From Sphingomonas sp. TDK1 (lineage in GTDB: Bacteria; Pseudomonadota; Alphaproteobacteria; Sphingomonadales; Sphingomonadaceae): a DNA stretch of 64,000 nucleotides. The notes beneath the pieces are model-generated. The model saw only the letters and a program-made list of their open reading frames with translations, was not told the origin of the DNA and ran no database searches. Made by a program: the position numbers and the translations under genes. The stretch covers positions 1 through 64,000 of the forward strand of contig NZ_LXVY01000009.1 of the NCBI RefSeq assembly GCF_001650735.1, written 5' to 3'. Of the stretch, positions 1 through 6,709 are shown piece after piece (position 1 is the first letter of the stretch; every line of letters begins with the position of its first letter).

Positions 1-105
1 CTCGGCGAATCCACCGCCGGCGACGCCTTCGGCGCCGCGCCGGAGACGCCCGCCAAGGGCGGCCGCCGCCGCGCCGCGCAGCCGGCCGAACCCGAGACGG
101 TCTGA
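1..105 (+). CDS. C-terminal end of an unidentified protein (partial)
   Basis: Frame 1 is open from the window edge to a TGA at 103-105 and encodes 34 residues rich in Ala, Gly, Arg and Pro, ending in PAEPETV. Such low-complexity basic and acidic tails are common at the ends of DNA-binding plasmid proteins, but nothing diagnostic is present and the family cannot be named. Confidence 0.45.
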   Translation, partial: LGESTAGDAFGAAPETPAKGGRRRAAQPAEPETV

Positions 106-258
106 CCGATCGACCGGGGTGCTTCCCACCCCGGCTTTCTCCTCCCCACCGCGCGTCCAAGCCCCCGCGCGCGGACCTACAGGGTTCGCTTCGCTCCCCC
201 GGCGAGGCGGGCCCTGTCTTTGTTCGCCCTTACGGGCTCACCGACAGGAGCCGCCGCC

Positions 259-552
259 GTGCCGATCTCCCTCGAACACCACCGCGCCATCGCGATACGC
301 GACTACGCCGCGCTCTCCCGCTTCGCGGTTCGACGCGAGCGGTTCCTCGACGCGCTTGATTGGACCGCCCTCGAGGATCAATTCGCCCGCGAAGCGTCGA
401 TGACCGACGACCTCATCAACGACGACCTGGCGAGCCTCTGGCTCTACATCGACCATCTCGGCCGCTGGTCCGCCGACGCCGGTCCAGACGCGCCTGGCCC
501 GGACTCGATCCTCCGCATCGCGCGCCAGCCGCGGGACTACACGCCGCATTGA
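259..552 (+). CDS. Hypothetical protein of the mobile-element backbone
   Basis: A 97-residue protein. I chose the GTG at 259 because AGGAG lies about ten bases upstream; the reading frame also extends to an ATG at 220 that lacks a ribosome binding site. The protein is mostly helical-looking and acidic in its second half (MTDDLINDDLASLWLY), with no signal peptide or membrane segment. I do not recognise the family. It lies among small single-gene units typical of conjugative elements, so an accessory role is likely but unproven. Confidence 0.55.
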   Translation: MPISLEHHRAIAIRDYAALSRFAVRRERFLDALDWTALEDQFAREASMTDDLINDDLASLWLYIDHLGRWSADAGPDAPGPDSILRIARQPRDYTPH

Positions 553-1253
553 TCGGCGCATCCCGCCCGGTCCTTCGCCTCGCTCAGCCCGGGCGGGACC
601 GGGGCTCTAGTCGGCCATGCCGACCGGAACCCCGCCCGCGGGTTTCCGCCCATACGGGTGACGATCCCCTTGCGGTGATGACGCTCGCCTGCACAATCGG
701 GACAGCAGACGCCCCTTGCGGATCAGCAACGACCCGAAGGCGCTCTCGCCGGGCAGTCGGCGCTGGCGTCGCCACCCCGCGAGCGCCACCCTCGACGCAA
801 GCGCCCCGCTTGCGATTGCCGGCATTCGCCGGCGGGCCGTGCCGCGACCGGAGTGGCCCACGACCTCCCTCGCGGCCGATCGCGGCTCCTTGTAGGACTT
901 GCCTCGTCTCGCTGGTCCGGCGCGCAGATGGCAATGCCGGCGCGACCCGCGCTGCGCTGATCGCCCGGGAGACTCTTGGCGACAGAACCGCCCTGATCGG
1001 TCCACGTTGCCCGTTCCAGCCTCTTCTGAGGCGCCGGCGAAGCCGCCCCGCCTCGCAGTGCCACCTGCGGCGACCGCGACCGCGTCGCAACCCCCTCCGC
1101 GAGCCCGTGTTGTCGCGCCTTCGGCGCGCCTGCCCGCGCCAGCTCGCTCCGGAGGTTCCCCGCGCGGGCTGCGCCCGCGCGGTGCGACGCGATCCCGGCC
1201 GCCGCCCATCAGTGGCACCGGCGGGGAGGCCGCCGGCACCCAAGGAGGCTTAC
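553..1253 (+). other. Long spacer with one copy of a dispersed repeat
   Basis: About 700 bases without a convincing gene. Open frames exist on both strands, but they are Arg/Pro/Ala-rich shadows of GC-rich DNA. The only recognised content is the 79-bp repeat at 597-675 and the ribosome binding site of the following ssb gene. The rest is GC-rich with short inverted repeats to which I can assign no function. Confidence 0.5.
597..675 (+). repeat. 79-bp dispersed repeat, copy A
   Basis: This stretch matches 2071-2149 at 74 of 79 positions with no gaps. It contains an imperfect hairpin (GGAACCCCGC and GCGGGTTTCC, nearly complementary) followed by the block CGGGTGACGATCCC. That 14-base block recurs alone at 5933-5946. 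It lies in a spacer with no gene. Confidence 0.8.
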
Positions 1254-1589
1254 ATGAACAACGTGAACCTGGTCGGCCGGATCGCCAAGGACCCCGAGCT
1301 GCGCACCGCAGGCCGCACCGACATCACCACCATCATCGTCGCGACGGACCGCCCCAAGCTCGACAAGGAGGGCAAGACTTACAAGGATCCGCAGACCGGC
1401 TTCACCGCGAAGGAGGTCGAGTTCCATAAGGTCACGACCTTCAACGGCCTCGCCGAGGCGATCGCCAACAACCGCAAGAAGGGCGACCTGGTCGCCGTCG
1501 AGGGTCGGCTCCACTACACGAAGTGGCAGGACAACGGCGTCGACCGCTACGGCTGCGAGATCATCGCCGACCGGGTCGAGTTCTACTGA
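1254..1589 (+). CDS. ssb: Single-stranded DNA-binding protein, short form
   Basis: A 111-residue OB-fold SSB. The start ATG follows a strong AAGGAGG at 1242-1248. The N-terminus MNNVNLVGRIAKDPELR and the block GDLVAVEGRLHYTKW are typical of bacterial SSB. The protein stops at VEFY, directly after the OB fold, so the flexible linker and the acidic DDIPF-like tip that recruits partner proteins in chromosomal SSB are missing. Element-encoded SSBs usually coat single-stranded DNA during transfer or replication. A GC-rich terminator follows immediately. Confidence 0.92.
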   Translation: MNNVNLVGRIAKDPELRTAGRTDITTIIVATDRPKLDKEGKTYKDPQTGFTAKEVEFHKVTTFNGLAEAIANNRKKGDLVAVEGRLHYTKWQDNGVDRYGCEIIADRVEFY

Positions 1590-1595
1590 CCCGCG

Positions 1596-1618
1596 GGGGC
1601 GGCGAGAGCCGCCCCTTT
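1596..1618 (+). terminator. Rho-independent terminator of ssb
   Basis: GGGGCGGC at 1596-1603 and GCCGCCCC at 1608-1615 form a perfect 8-bp stem around a GAGA loop, followed by TTT. It begins seven bases after the ssb stop. Confidence 0.8.
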
Positions 1619-1706
1619 CCGCTTGCTCGCGCCATGCAAAGACACCCGCTGGCTGCTCTTTCGCGCTGATGCTACCGCCAACAGGTCCCAAGCGGAGGAG
1701 CTCGCC

Positions 1707-1949
1707 ATGCGACGCACGTTGGAGGTTCTCGCCACCACCCTGTTCCAGCGCGACGCCAGCTCGGGCCGCATGCTGTTCCTCGGTTGCCTCGCCGTCATCG
1801 CGATCACGCGTGTCGACCCGGAGAGCGCCGCCCGCCCGCCCGCCGTCGTCGCCTTCTTCGGCTGGATGGGGGTCCACCTCCTGCTCCGCTACCTCCGCGT
1901 GCGAACCCTCCTCCGTCGCCGCCAGGACAGCCCGGCACGAACGGTCTGA
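1707..1949 (+). CDS. Small probable membrane protein, unknown
   Basis: An 80-residue protein starting at the ATG at 1707, which follows GGAGGAG at a good distance. Two hydrophobic stretches (around MLFLGCLAVIAI and VVAFFGWMGVHLLL) suggest two membrane-spanning or membrane-associated segments. The C-terminus is strongly basic (RVRTLLRRRQDSPAR), which would favour a cytoplasmic tail. I do not recognise the family. Confidence 0.6.
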   Translation: MRRTLEVLATTLFQRDASSGRMLFLGCLAVIAITRVDPESAARPPAVVAFFGWMGVHLLLRYLRVRTLLRRRQDSPARTV

Positions 1950-2070
1950 CCTCTCCGGACGGGTCCCGCCCCTGGGTTGAGAGGGGAGGAGGATCGGGGC
2001 CATTCGAGGCTGCCAGGTCGAGGAGAGATGAGGGCAAGAGGGGTGGAGCGGCGCATCCCGGCGTTGCCGG

Positions 2071-2149
2071 GACCGGGGCTCTAGTCGGCTGCGCCGACCG
2101 GAACCCCGCACGCGGGTTTCCGCCCATTCGGGTGACGATCCCCTTGCGG
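2071..2149 (+). repeat. 79-bp dispersed repeat, copy B
   Basis: Second copy of the repeat at 597-675, differing at five positions. One of the five differences lies in the loop region of the imperfect hairpin. Both copies lie in long spacers on the same strand. Confidence 0.8.
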
Positions 2150-2343
2150 GGCGATAGCGACTGCCACCCCGCTCGCCGTCGGGCGGCGATCGGTCAGCGC
2201 TTCAACTGCCAACCGCATCCGACGACGCCATCGTGGCACCGGCCGCTGGTGCGGCCGGGTCCCCTGGGCGGTCGTCGTACTCCACCTCAAACCAATAACT
2301 CTCTCTCTCTGACCTCCTAGTTTGGCATCCGGGGATTCAGGCC

Positions 2344-2495
2344 GGTCAAGGATGCGCGGTTCCCCCAATTTTCACGCGGCCGACCCGTGCCGGGCCGCCC
2401 ACGAGAAAATCGGCTCCCCCACGCTCCGCTTCGCGGCGTTAACCGGGGTCCGGCGAGCACGAGGCTCGCCGGCTTCCCGGTTAACGTCCCTGACC
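2344..2495 (+). other. Three-helix structured element, copy 1 (candidate leader RNA)
   Basis: Outer arms GGTCAAGGA (2344-2352) and TCCCTGACC (2487-2495) pair with one mismatch. Inside, GGTTCCCCC precedes a helix built from ATTTTC and GAAAAT, followed by GGCTCCCCC. A second inner helix is very strong: GTTAACCGGG (2438-2447) pairs perfectly with CCCGGTTAAC (2476-2485) and encloses the perfect hairpin CCGGCGAGC/GCTCGCCGG (2450-2472). A related element lies at 5011-5135. Each ends about 60-70 bases before a start codon. Whether it acts as RNA is inferred. Confidence 0.6.
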
Positions 2496-2565
2496 GACCT
2501 GACCACCGAATGCCGGGGGAGGAGCCTCATCAAGAAGATGAGAACATCACACCTTGGAGGCTCAA

Positions 2566-3543
2566 ATGACCACTTTCACGAACTTCGCCGATCTCGCCAG
2601 CTTCGTTGCCGACGAGCGCCGCAACGACGCCCTGACGCAGACCTACGAGGGCGCTTTCATCGAGCACAGCGAGATGGCCAAGCTCAGCGTCGTCGACGCG
2701 CCGGAGCAGCTGGACATGCCGGATCCGGAGCAGGTGCGGGCCGCCGTCGAGATGATGATGGCGACGATGTTCGACGTGCTGCGCGACACCCGGATGGAGC
2801 CCTTCGCGGCAGACCTCGCGTGGGGCTTCGCCAACAGCTTCCACGTCGTTGCGAAGCGCATCGAGGGACGCGAGGACGACGCCGCGAACAAGCTGCGGGA
2901 TCTCGCACGCGCCTTCGACCCCAGCGAGATCTACGCGACCGAGCTGGAGGAGACGCAGACGCTTTGCCAGACGCTGCAGGGTTGCCGCGAGGCGATGGAG
3001 TGCATGCGCGACCACGCCGCCGAGGTATACCGTGTCGAGATCGGCAAGCCCTTCTCGCCGGTCCGTGGGAGCCGGGTCTCGAGCGGCCTGACCGCCTCGA
3101 TGATCGACGCGCGGGACTATCTCGCCGCGCGCAGCCGGGAACGCCGGGAGCAGTTCGCACCAGAAGGTCCGGTGGTTGCCTTCTCGGGCGGCCAGAAGGA
3201 CTGGAACGACGCCGACCTTCTCTACCGCGGCCTCGACAACATCAAGGCGCGCATCCCGGAGATGATCCTCGCGACCACCGCGCAGTCCAAGGGTGCCGAC
3301 GCCATCGCGCACGCATGGGCCGCATCGCGGGGTGTCAAGATCATCAAGTTCATGCTGGACCGCAGCGCGGGCAACCGGTCAGCGTTCATCCGCAACGAAC
3401 GCATCCTCGGGCTGAAGCCTGTCGAAGCCGTCGTCTGCGAGGGCACGGGGATCCAGGCCAATCTCGCGCAGAAGCTGCGTCAGGCCGGGGTGCCGCTGCA
3501 CATCGTGAAGCTCGCCCATCAGGCAACTGCCAAGCGCGCCTGA
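2566..3543 (+). CDS. DUF2493 (SLOG-like) domain protein
   Basis: A 325-residue protein starting at the ATG at 2566 after GGAGG; the in-frame TTG at 2554 overlaps that binding site and is rejected. The C-terminal third (from about residue 200, beginning VVAFSGGQKDW and continuing through KGADAIAHAWA, SAFIRNERIL and HIVKL) is a Rossmann-like DUF2493 domain of the SLOG superfamily, thought to bind nucleotide ligands. The N-terminal two thirds are acidic and helical. Such proteins are frequent on alphaproteobacterial plasmids and integrative elements; their role is unknown. It stands alone between the structured leader and a strong terminator. Confidence 0.8.
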   Translation: MTTFTNFADLASFVADERRNDALTQTYEGAFIEHSEMAKLSVVDAPEQLDMPDPEQVRAAVEMMMATMFDVLRDTRMEPFAADLAWGFANSFHVVAKRIEGREDDAANKLRDLARAFDPSEIYATELEETQTLCQTLQGCREAMECMRDHAAEVYRVEIGKPFSPVRGSRVSSGLTASMIDARDYLAARSRERREQFAPEGPVVAFSGGQKDWNDADLLYRGLDNIKARIPEMILATTAQSKGADAIAHAWAASRGVKIIKFMLDRSAGNRSAFIRNERILGLKPVEAVVCEGTGIQANLAQKLRQAGVPLHIVKLAHQATAKRA

Positions 3544-3550
3544 ACGACCC

Positions 3551-3592
3551 GGGAGGGGCGTCGGCTTCGGCCGGCGTTCCTCCCATCCTTTT
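3551..3592 (+). terminator. Rho-independent terminator with TTCG loop
   Basis: A 15-bp stem with a few wobble or mismatched pairs (GGGAGGGGCGTCGGC against GCCGGCGTTCCTCCC) closed by TTCG and followed by CCTTTT. It lies seven bases after the DUF2493 gene. Confidence 0.85.
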
Positions 3593-3640
3593 ACGTCATG
3601 CCGGTGCGGCGCTCCGGGGCATCGAGCCCTCCACCGCCCT

Positions 3641-3667
3641 TTCCACCGGCGCTTCGCGCCGGTGGAA
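3641..3667 (+). repeat. Perfect 11-bp hairpin in spacer
   Basis: TTCCACCGGCG (3641-3651) and CGCCGGTGGAA (3657-3667) are exact inverse complements around CTTCG. A second small hairpin (GGGCGG/CCGCCC) follows within 20 bases. There is no T-run and no adjacent stop codon, so it is not an obvious terminator. The rest of the spacer to 3817 holds nothing recognised. Confidence 0.6.
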
Positions 3668-3817
3668 CCTTGGGGCGGCTCCGCCCATCGCGCCGCCTGA
3701 GACTGCGCTTCCGCTTCACCCACGATCGCACGGCTCGCTCGCGTCGCGGCAGGCCGACGCCTGCCACTCGCTACGCCTCGCCGACGATCCTTTCCGCACT
3801 TCCAGTCGGAGCCTGTC

Positions 3818-4060
3818 ATGCCGATCCGGACCGTCCACCAGTCGCTCTCGTTCGACACCATCATCACCGATCATCGGAACCGCCTCAGCGCCGAGGCGCA
3901 CATGATCCAGGTGCTGCGCGTAAATGGCGACTGGCCGCAGGACGCCGCGGTCGACGCAGCTCGTTTCGGCAAGCCCGCCCTCGTGCGCGACGACGGCGAT
4001 AGCGAGACCATCGAAATTCGCGACGAGAGCCCGGCGACACCCGACGCCCAGCGAGGCTGA
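3818..4060 (+). CDS. Small hypothetical protein
   Basis: An 80-residue protein, ATG at 3818, with GGAG about ten bases upstream. It is soluble and acidic in its second half (FGKPALVRDDGDSETIEIRDE). No domain is recognised. It belongs to the series of small one-gene units between the SSB and the mobilisation genes. Confidence 0.55.
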   Translation: MPIRTVHQSLSFDTIITDHRNRLSAEAHMIQVLRVNGDWPQDAAVDAARFGKPALVRDDGDSETIEIRDESPATPDAQRG

Positions 4061-4218
4061 CCCGCCGACAGCCGAGCTCGCACGCGCCGCGGCGATCCCT
4101 TCGGATTGCCCGCTTGGCTCAGCCTCGCCCGCCCGTCGCCGCCCCCGCAGCGCGACGGCCCCGGGGAAGCAAAAGGGGAGGGGGAACGAGGGATGTGATC
4201 GAACCAAGGGAGGTCGAG

Positions 4219-4797
4219 ATGTCCATCGTATTTCGCATTGCCACCGCCGCCGATGATCGGGACGGTCCGACCGCCACGATCAACGCCCGCCAGCTCGCCG
4301 CCTTCCGCTCCTTGCTTCGCGCGGAGGGATGCCGTCTCGGGCTCGCGCTGATCGACCCCGACAACGACGAGGAGACGCCTCTCGCCTACACCTTCGAGGC
4401 TCGCGTCTGCCCGCTGGCTCTCGCCAGCATGGCGCGCGTGTTCGACTTCGCCGCCGACGTGATCGCGGTCCTCGACGAGGCTCAGTTCCGCAGCCGGCGC
4501 GTCTCGTTCTACCGCAGCCGGCCGGATGGTCCGGTCGCGATGCGACCGTCCATCACGTCCGATCTCGGGGTCGAAATGGACCTCGCCAGAGGCAATGCCT
4601 ATACCTTGCTGGAAAGCCTCGGACTGCGCCCCGACAGCGTCGGTGAACTGCCCGTCGCGGAGGTCCGCAAACGCCTCGACAATCCCGCCGTTCGACGCCG
4701 GATGCGCGAACAGAACATCGACCATTATGCCGACCGCCTGGAGCGACTGATCGCAACCGCGGAGACGGACGACAGCTCGCGGTTCGAGTGGGCCTGA
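4219..4797 (+). CDS. Hypothetical protein of the mobile-element backbone
   Basis: A 192-residue protein. I chose the ATG at 4219 because GGGAGG precedes it; the frame is open further upstream but that part is Arg/Pro-rich shadow. It has no signal peptide or membrane helices. The C-terminus is helical with a basic stretch (VRRRMREQNIDHYADRLERLI). No family recognised. A strong terminator follows, so it is a complete transcription unit. Confidence 0.6.
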   Translation: MSIVFRIATAADDRDGPTATINARQLAAFRSLLRAEGCRLGLALIDPDNDEETPLAYTFEARVCPLALASMARVFDFAADVIAVLDEAQFRSRRVSFYRSRPDGPVAMRPSITSDLGVEMDLARGNAYTLLESLGLRPDSVGELPVAEVRKRLDNPAVRRRMREQNIDHYADRLERLIATAETDDSSRFEWA

Positions 4798-4821
4798 GCC
4801 TCCCTCGCTCGACACCGCGGA

Positions 4822-4855
4822 GGGGCGCTGCGCATCGGCGTGGCGCCCCCTTTTT
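4822..4855 (+). terminator. Rho-independent terminator
   Basis: GGGGCGC (4822-4828) pairs with GCGCCCC (4843-4849) around a 14-base loop, followed by CTTTTT. It lies 25 bases after the stop at 4797. Confidence 0.8.
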
Positions 4856-5010
4856 CTGCCAGCAGGGCTTGCGATCCGGGGTCCGGCGTCCGGCCCGGCT
4901 CGCTCGCTTCCGCACGGCCCCGACGGGCCGCACGTCGCTACGCATCGGCCGGGCCGGAGGAATGAATATCTCTCACTGACGTCCAATTCTGTCAGGCGTC
5001 CGAGACCGCC

Positions 5011-5135
5011 TCAAGGATCGACGGTTCCCCCAATTTTGCCGCGGCCGCCGCTCCGCTACGCTCCACGGCAACCCCGACAAAATCGGCTCCCCCGTCGCCC
5101 GCTTCGCGGCCGCCGGCGTAGCCGGCGGTCCTTGA
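5011..5135 (+). other. Three-helix structured element, copy 2 (candidate leader RNA)
   Basis: Outer arms TCAAGGA (5011-5017) and TCCTTGA (5129-5135) pair perfectly. GGTTCCCCC leads into ATTTTG, which pairs with CAAAAT before GGCTCCCCC. The third helix is the perfect hairpin CCGCCGGC/GCCGGCGG (5110-5128). Compared with copy 1 the second helix has a C-G pair swapped to G-C, and the third helix has a different sequence with perfect pairing kept. It ends 59 bases before the ATG at 5194. Confidence 0.6.
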
Positions 5136-5193
5136 CCCGATCTCGGACGCCCGACGCCCGCTCCGCTGTCACTCAAGACAGCAGGAGGCTTCC

Positions 5194-5418
5194 ATGCAGA
5201 TCACCACGAACACCGCCATGAACGACCACGCCAACTATCTCGCCGCGGTCGCCTGCGCGGAGCGCCGGGCACTCCACAGCTTCTTCGACCAGCATGTCAT
5301 CGAGGACGACAACGACGGGTTCATCGCCATCGACGAAGGGGACTACGACGCCCTCCCGATGGGGATCATCGACCGGGTGGTCCACACGGTTCCGGGCGGC
5401 ATGTCCGACGAGTTCTGA
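5194..5418 (+). CDS. Small acidic hypothetical protein
   Basis: A 74-residue acidic protein (HVIEDDNDGFIAIDEGDYDALP), ATG at 5194 with AGGAGG close upstream. Its start lies 59 bases after the second three-helix element and its stop is followed by a strong terminator, so it is an independent unit. I do not recognise it. Confidence 0.6.
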   Translation: MQITTNTAMNDHANYLAAVACAERRALHSFFDQHVIEDDNDGFIAIDEGDYDALPMGIIDRVVHTVPGGMSDEF

Positions 5419-5424
5419 ACGACA

Positions 5425-5455
5425 GGGAGGGGCGGCAACGCCTCTCCCTTTTTTT
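5425..5455 (+). terminator. Rho-independent terminator with GCAA loop
   Basis: GGGAGGGGCG pairs with CGCCTCTCCC (one G-T wobble) around GCAA, followed by seven T residues. It starts seven bases after the stop of the small gene at 5194-5418. Confidence 0.9.
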
Positions 5456-5532
5456 GCTGTCGAGGCACACGGGCATGAGGGGCATCGAGCCCCCCATGCC
5501 CGTGCCGCGACTGACGTCGCGGCGGACCCGGT

Positions 5533-5751
5533 TCATGCCGCGAGGCGCTTCTCGACTTCCTCGATTCCGAGGGTCTCGATCCGCCCCGTCAGCTCCTCCA
5601 GACGCTTCGATCCGAGCTTCAACAATCCCGCCTTCTCGACGGCCTTGATCGCCTCTTCACGCTCTCGTTTCACGAGTAGCTTTCGCTTGTCCGCAAGGCG
5701 CCGCTCTTCCTCTTCGAGCGCCTGCCGTTCCTGTTCCAATGTACGCGCCAT
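5533..5751 (-). CDS. Coiled-coil accessory protein next to the mobilisation genes
   Basis: A 72-residue protein dominated by a charged helix (ARTLEQERQALEEEERRLADK) that should form a coiled coil, then a short Leu/Gly-rich end. I chose the ATG at 5751 because GAGG lies seven bases upstream; the in-frame ATG at 5769 has no binding site. Small coiled-coil proteins of this type commonly sit divergent to traD and mobF in alphaproteobacterial elements (I recall one such family as DUF6437, unverified), so a relaxosome role is likely but inferred. Confidence 0.6.
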   Translation of the reverse strand: MARTLEQERQALEEEERRLADKRKLLVKREREEAIKAVEKAGLLKLGSKRLEELTGRIETLGIEEVEKRLAA

Positions 5752-5769
5752 AATGGCCTCGCTGTTCAT

Positions 5770-6180
5770 AGCTGATCGGGCTGCGAACGAGGCTGTTGTA
5801 GCGGTTGAGATGCCGGTCAGGAAGAAGAAGGTTGCGGGCGGCTCGGCGGCCCCTCCGGGTCCGCCGCACGGGCTCTATTCGCGGGCCGCTGGCCCGCTCA
5901 CGAAGCCGTCGCCTTGCGCCGTCTTCGCCCTTCGGGTGACGATCCCTGCCGAGCCGATCCCGTCGCTTTGCTCCGGGCTCGATGAGCGCGCTTGGTCTGG
6001 CGACCAGGCGCGCGGGACGGGGTCACTCCGCCACCGTTTCCGCGACCGGAATCGCGATGCGAGCCCTTCCGCCCGCAGGGCGGACGATGCCCAGCCGGAC
6101 CCCGGAACGACCCTCATGAATGGACGACCGACACGACCCAGGACCAACTGATCAGTCCTATAAGAGATGCACACCGAACG
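5770..6180 (+). other. Spacer between the coiled-coil gene and the candidate oriT
   Basis: No supported gene. It contains the hairpin GCGGGCC-GCT-GGCCCGC (5881-5897) and a third, isolated copy of the core block CGGGTGACGATCCC (5933-5946) from the dispersed repeat. The promoter of the divergent coiled-coil gene should also lie here. Confidence 0.45.
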
Positions 6181-6203
6181 CAGTGGCTGCTGGACCAATA
6201 CGC

Positions 6204-6418
6204 CCTGTTTGCAACAGGTTAGCGCGGAGTTCGGGTGTCGGACGATGTCCGCCGCTGTCCCGGATGGCGGGAAGTGCCTCAGTGTCAGTGGGTTAGGTGT
6301 CGGACGTTGGCACCGCCGACCGGCACCCTGCCGATTTCCTTTGCGGGGTTGGCCGCAATGGCATATAGATGCAACCGCTTTCTTCGATCCCCACCAGCCT
6401 CCCTGCTAGGAGGTTGGT
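6204..6418 (+). other. Candidate origin of transfer (oriT)
   Basis: The region directly before the relaxosome genes holds the hairpin CCTGTT-TGC-AACAGG (6204-6218), an 11-base direct repeat GGTGTCGGACG at 6234-6244 and 6296-6306, and the inverted repeat TTGCGG/CCGCAA (6341-6358). The last is followed at once by TGGCATATAG. From memory, the nic site of MobF plasmid R388 is also an inverted repeat followed within a few bases by TCT/ATAG, which would put a nick near 6364/6365 here. Position and layout fit; the exact nick is a guess. Confidence 0.45.
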
Positions 6419-6709
6419 TTGAATACCTCTTCTCGACGGTACACCATCCGGTTCGACCCAAGGGTCTGCGAACGGATCGAAGGCCTCGCGCGCAACCAGG
6501 ATTGCAACCCTTCGGACGTGATCCGAGCGGCCGTCAACGCCTACCTAGCGACGTCGAACATGACCGCCCTGAGCAGCCGCCGAATGGCGCGCATCAGCGA
6601 GTTCATGCAGCTCGCGCTCGACGTCATCATCAGCGAGCAATATCCCGAGTTCCGCGAACGGATCATCGCCAACGCCGACAAGCGCCTGGAGCAGTACCAT
6701 GGCGCGTAG
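6419..6709 (+). CDS. Ribbon-helix-helix relaxosome accessory protein
   Basis: A 96-residue protein. It starts with a TTG at 6419 preceded by AGGAGG at 6408-6413, and no ATG is available. The N-terminus (RRYTIRFDPRVCERIEGLA followed by CNPSDVIRAAVNAYL) has the strand-helix-helix pattern of CopG/RHH DNA-binding proteins. The gene overlaps traD by 11 bases and directly follows the candidate oriT. By analogy with TraY and TrwA it would bind oriT and help the relaxase, perhaps also repressing this operon. Confidence 0.7.
   Translation: MNTSSRRYTIRFDPRVCERIEGLARNQDCNPSDVIRAAVNAYLATSNMTALSSRRMARISEFMQLALDVIISEQYPEFRERIIANADKRLEQYHGA

Larger units (their letters stand above)
1950..2565 (+). other. 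Structured spacer upstream of the DUF2493 gene
   Basis: About 600 bases with no supported gene. It contains repeat copy B (2071-2149), a run of CT dinucleotides near 2300, and the three-helix element at 2344-2495. The last 70 bases lead to the ribosome binding site of the gene at 2566. Confidence 0.5.
4798..5193 (+). other. Spacer with terminator and structured element
   Basis: About 400 bases without a supported gene. It holds the terminator of the preceding gene (4822-4855), then the second three-helix element (5011-5135) and the AGGAGG of the following small gene. Nothing else is recognised. Confidence 0.5.

Noticed and set aside
360..1589. 409-codon plus-strand frame covering the spacer before ssb
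   Set aside because: The part before 1254 is Arg/Pro-rich with no family-like sequence; the ATG at 1254 has a strong ribosome binding site and starts a complete SSB.
2200..2320. CT-rich run near 2300 as an insertion-sequence end or promoter
   Set aside because: No terminal inverted repeats, target duplications or transposase fragments are visible nearby.
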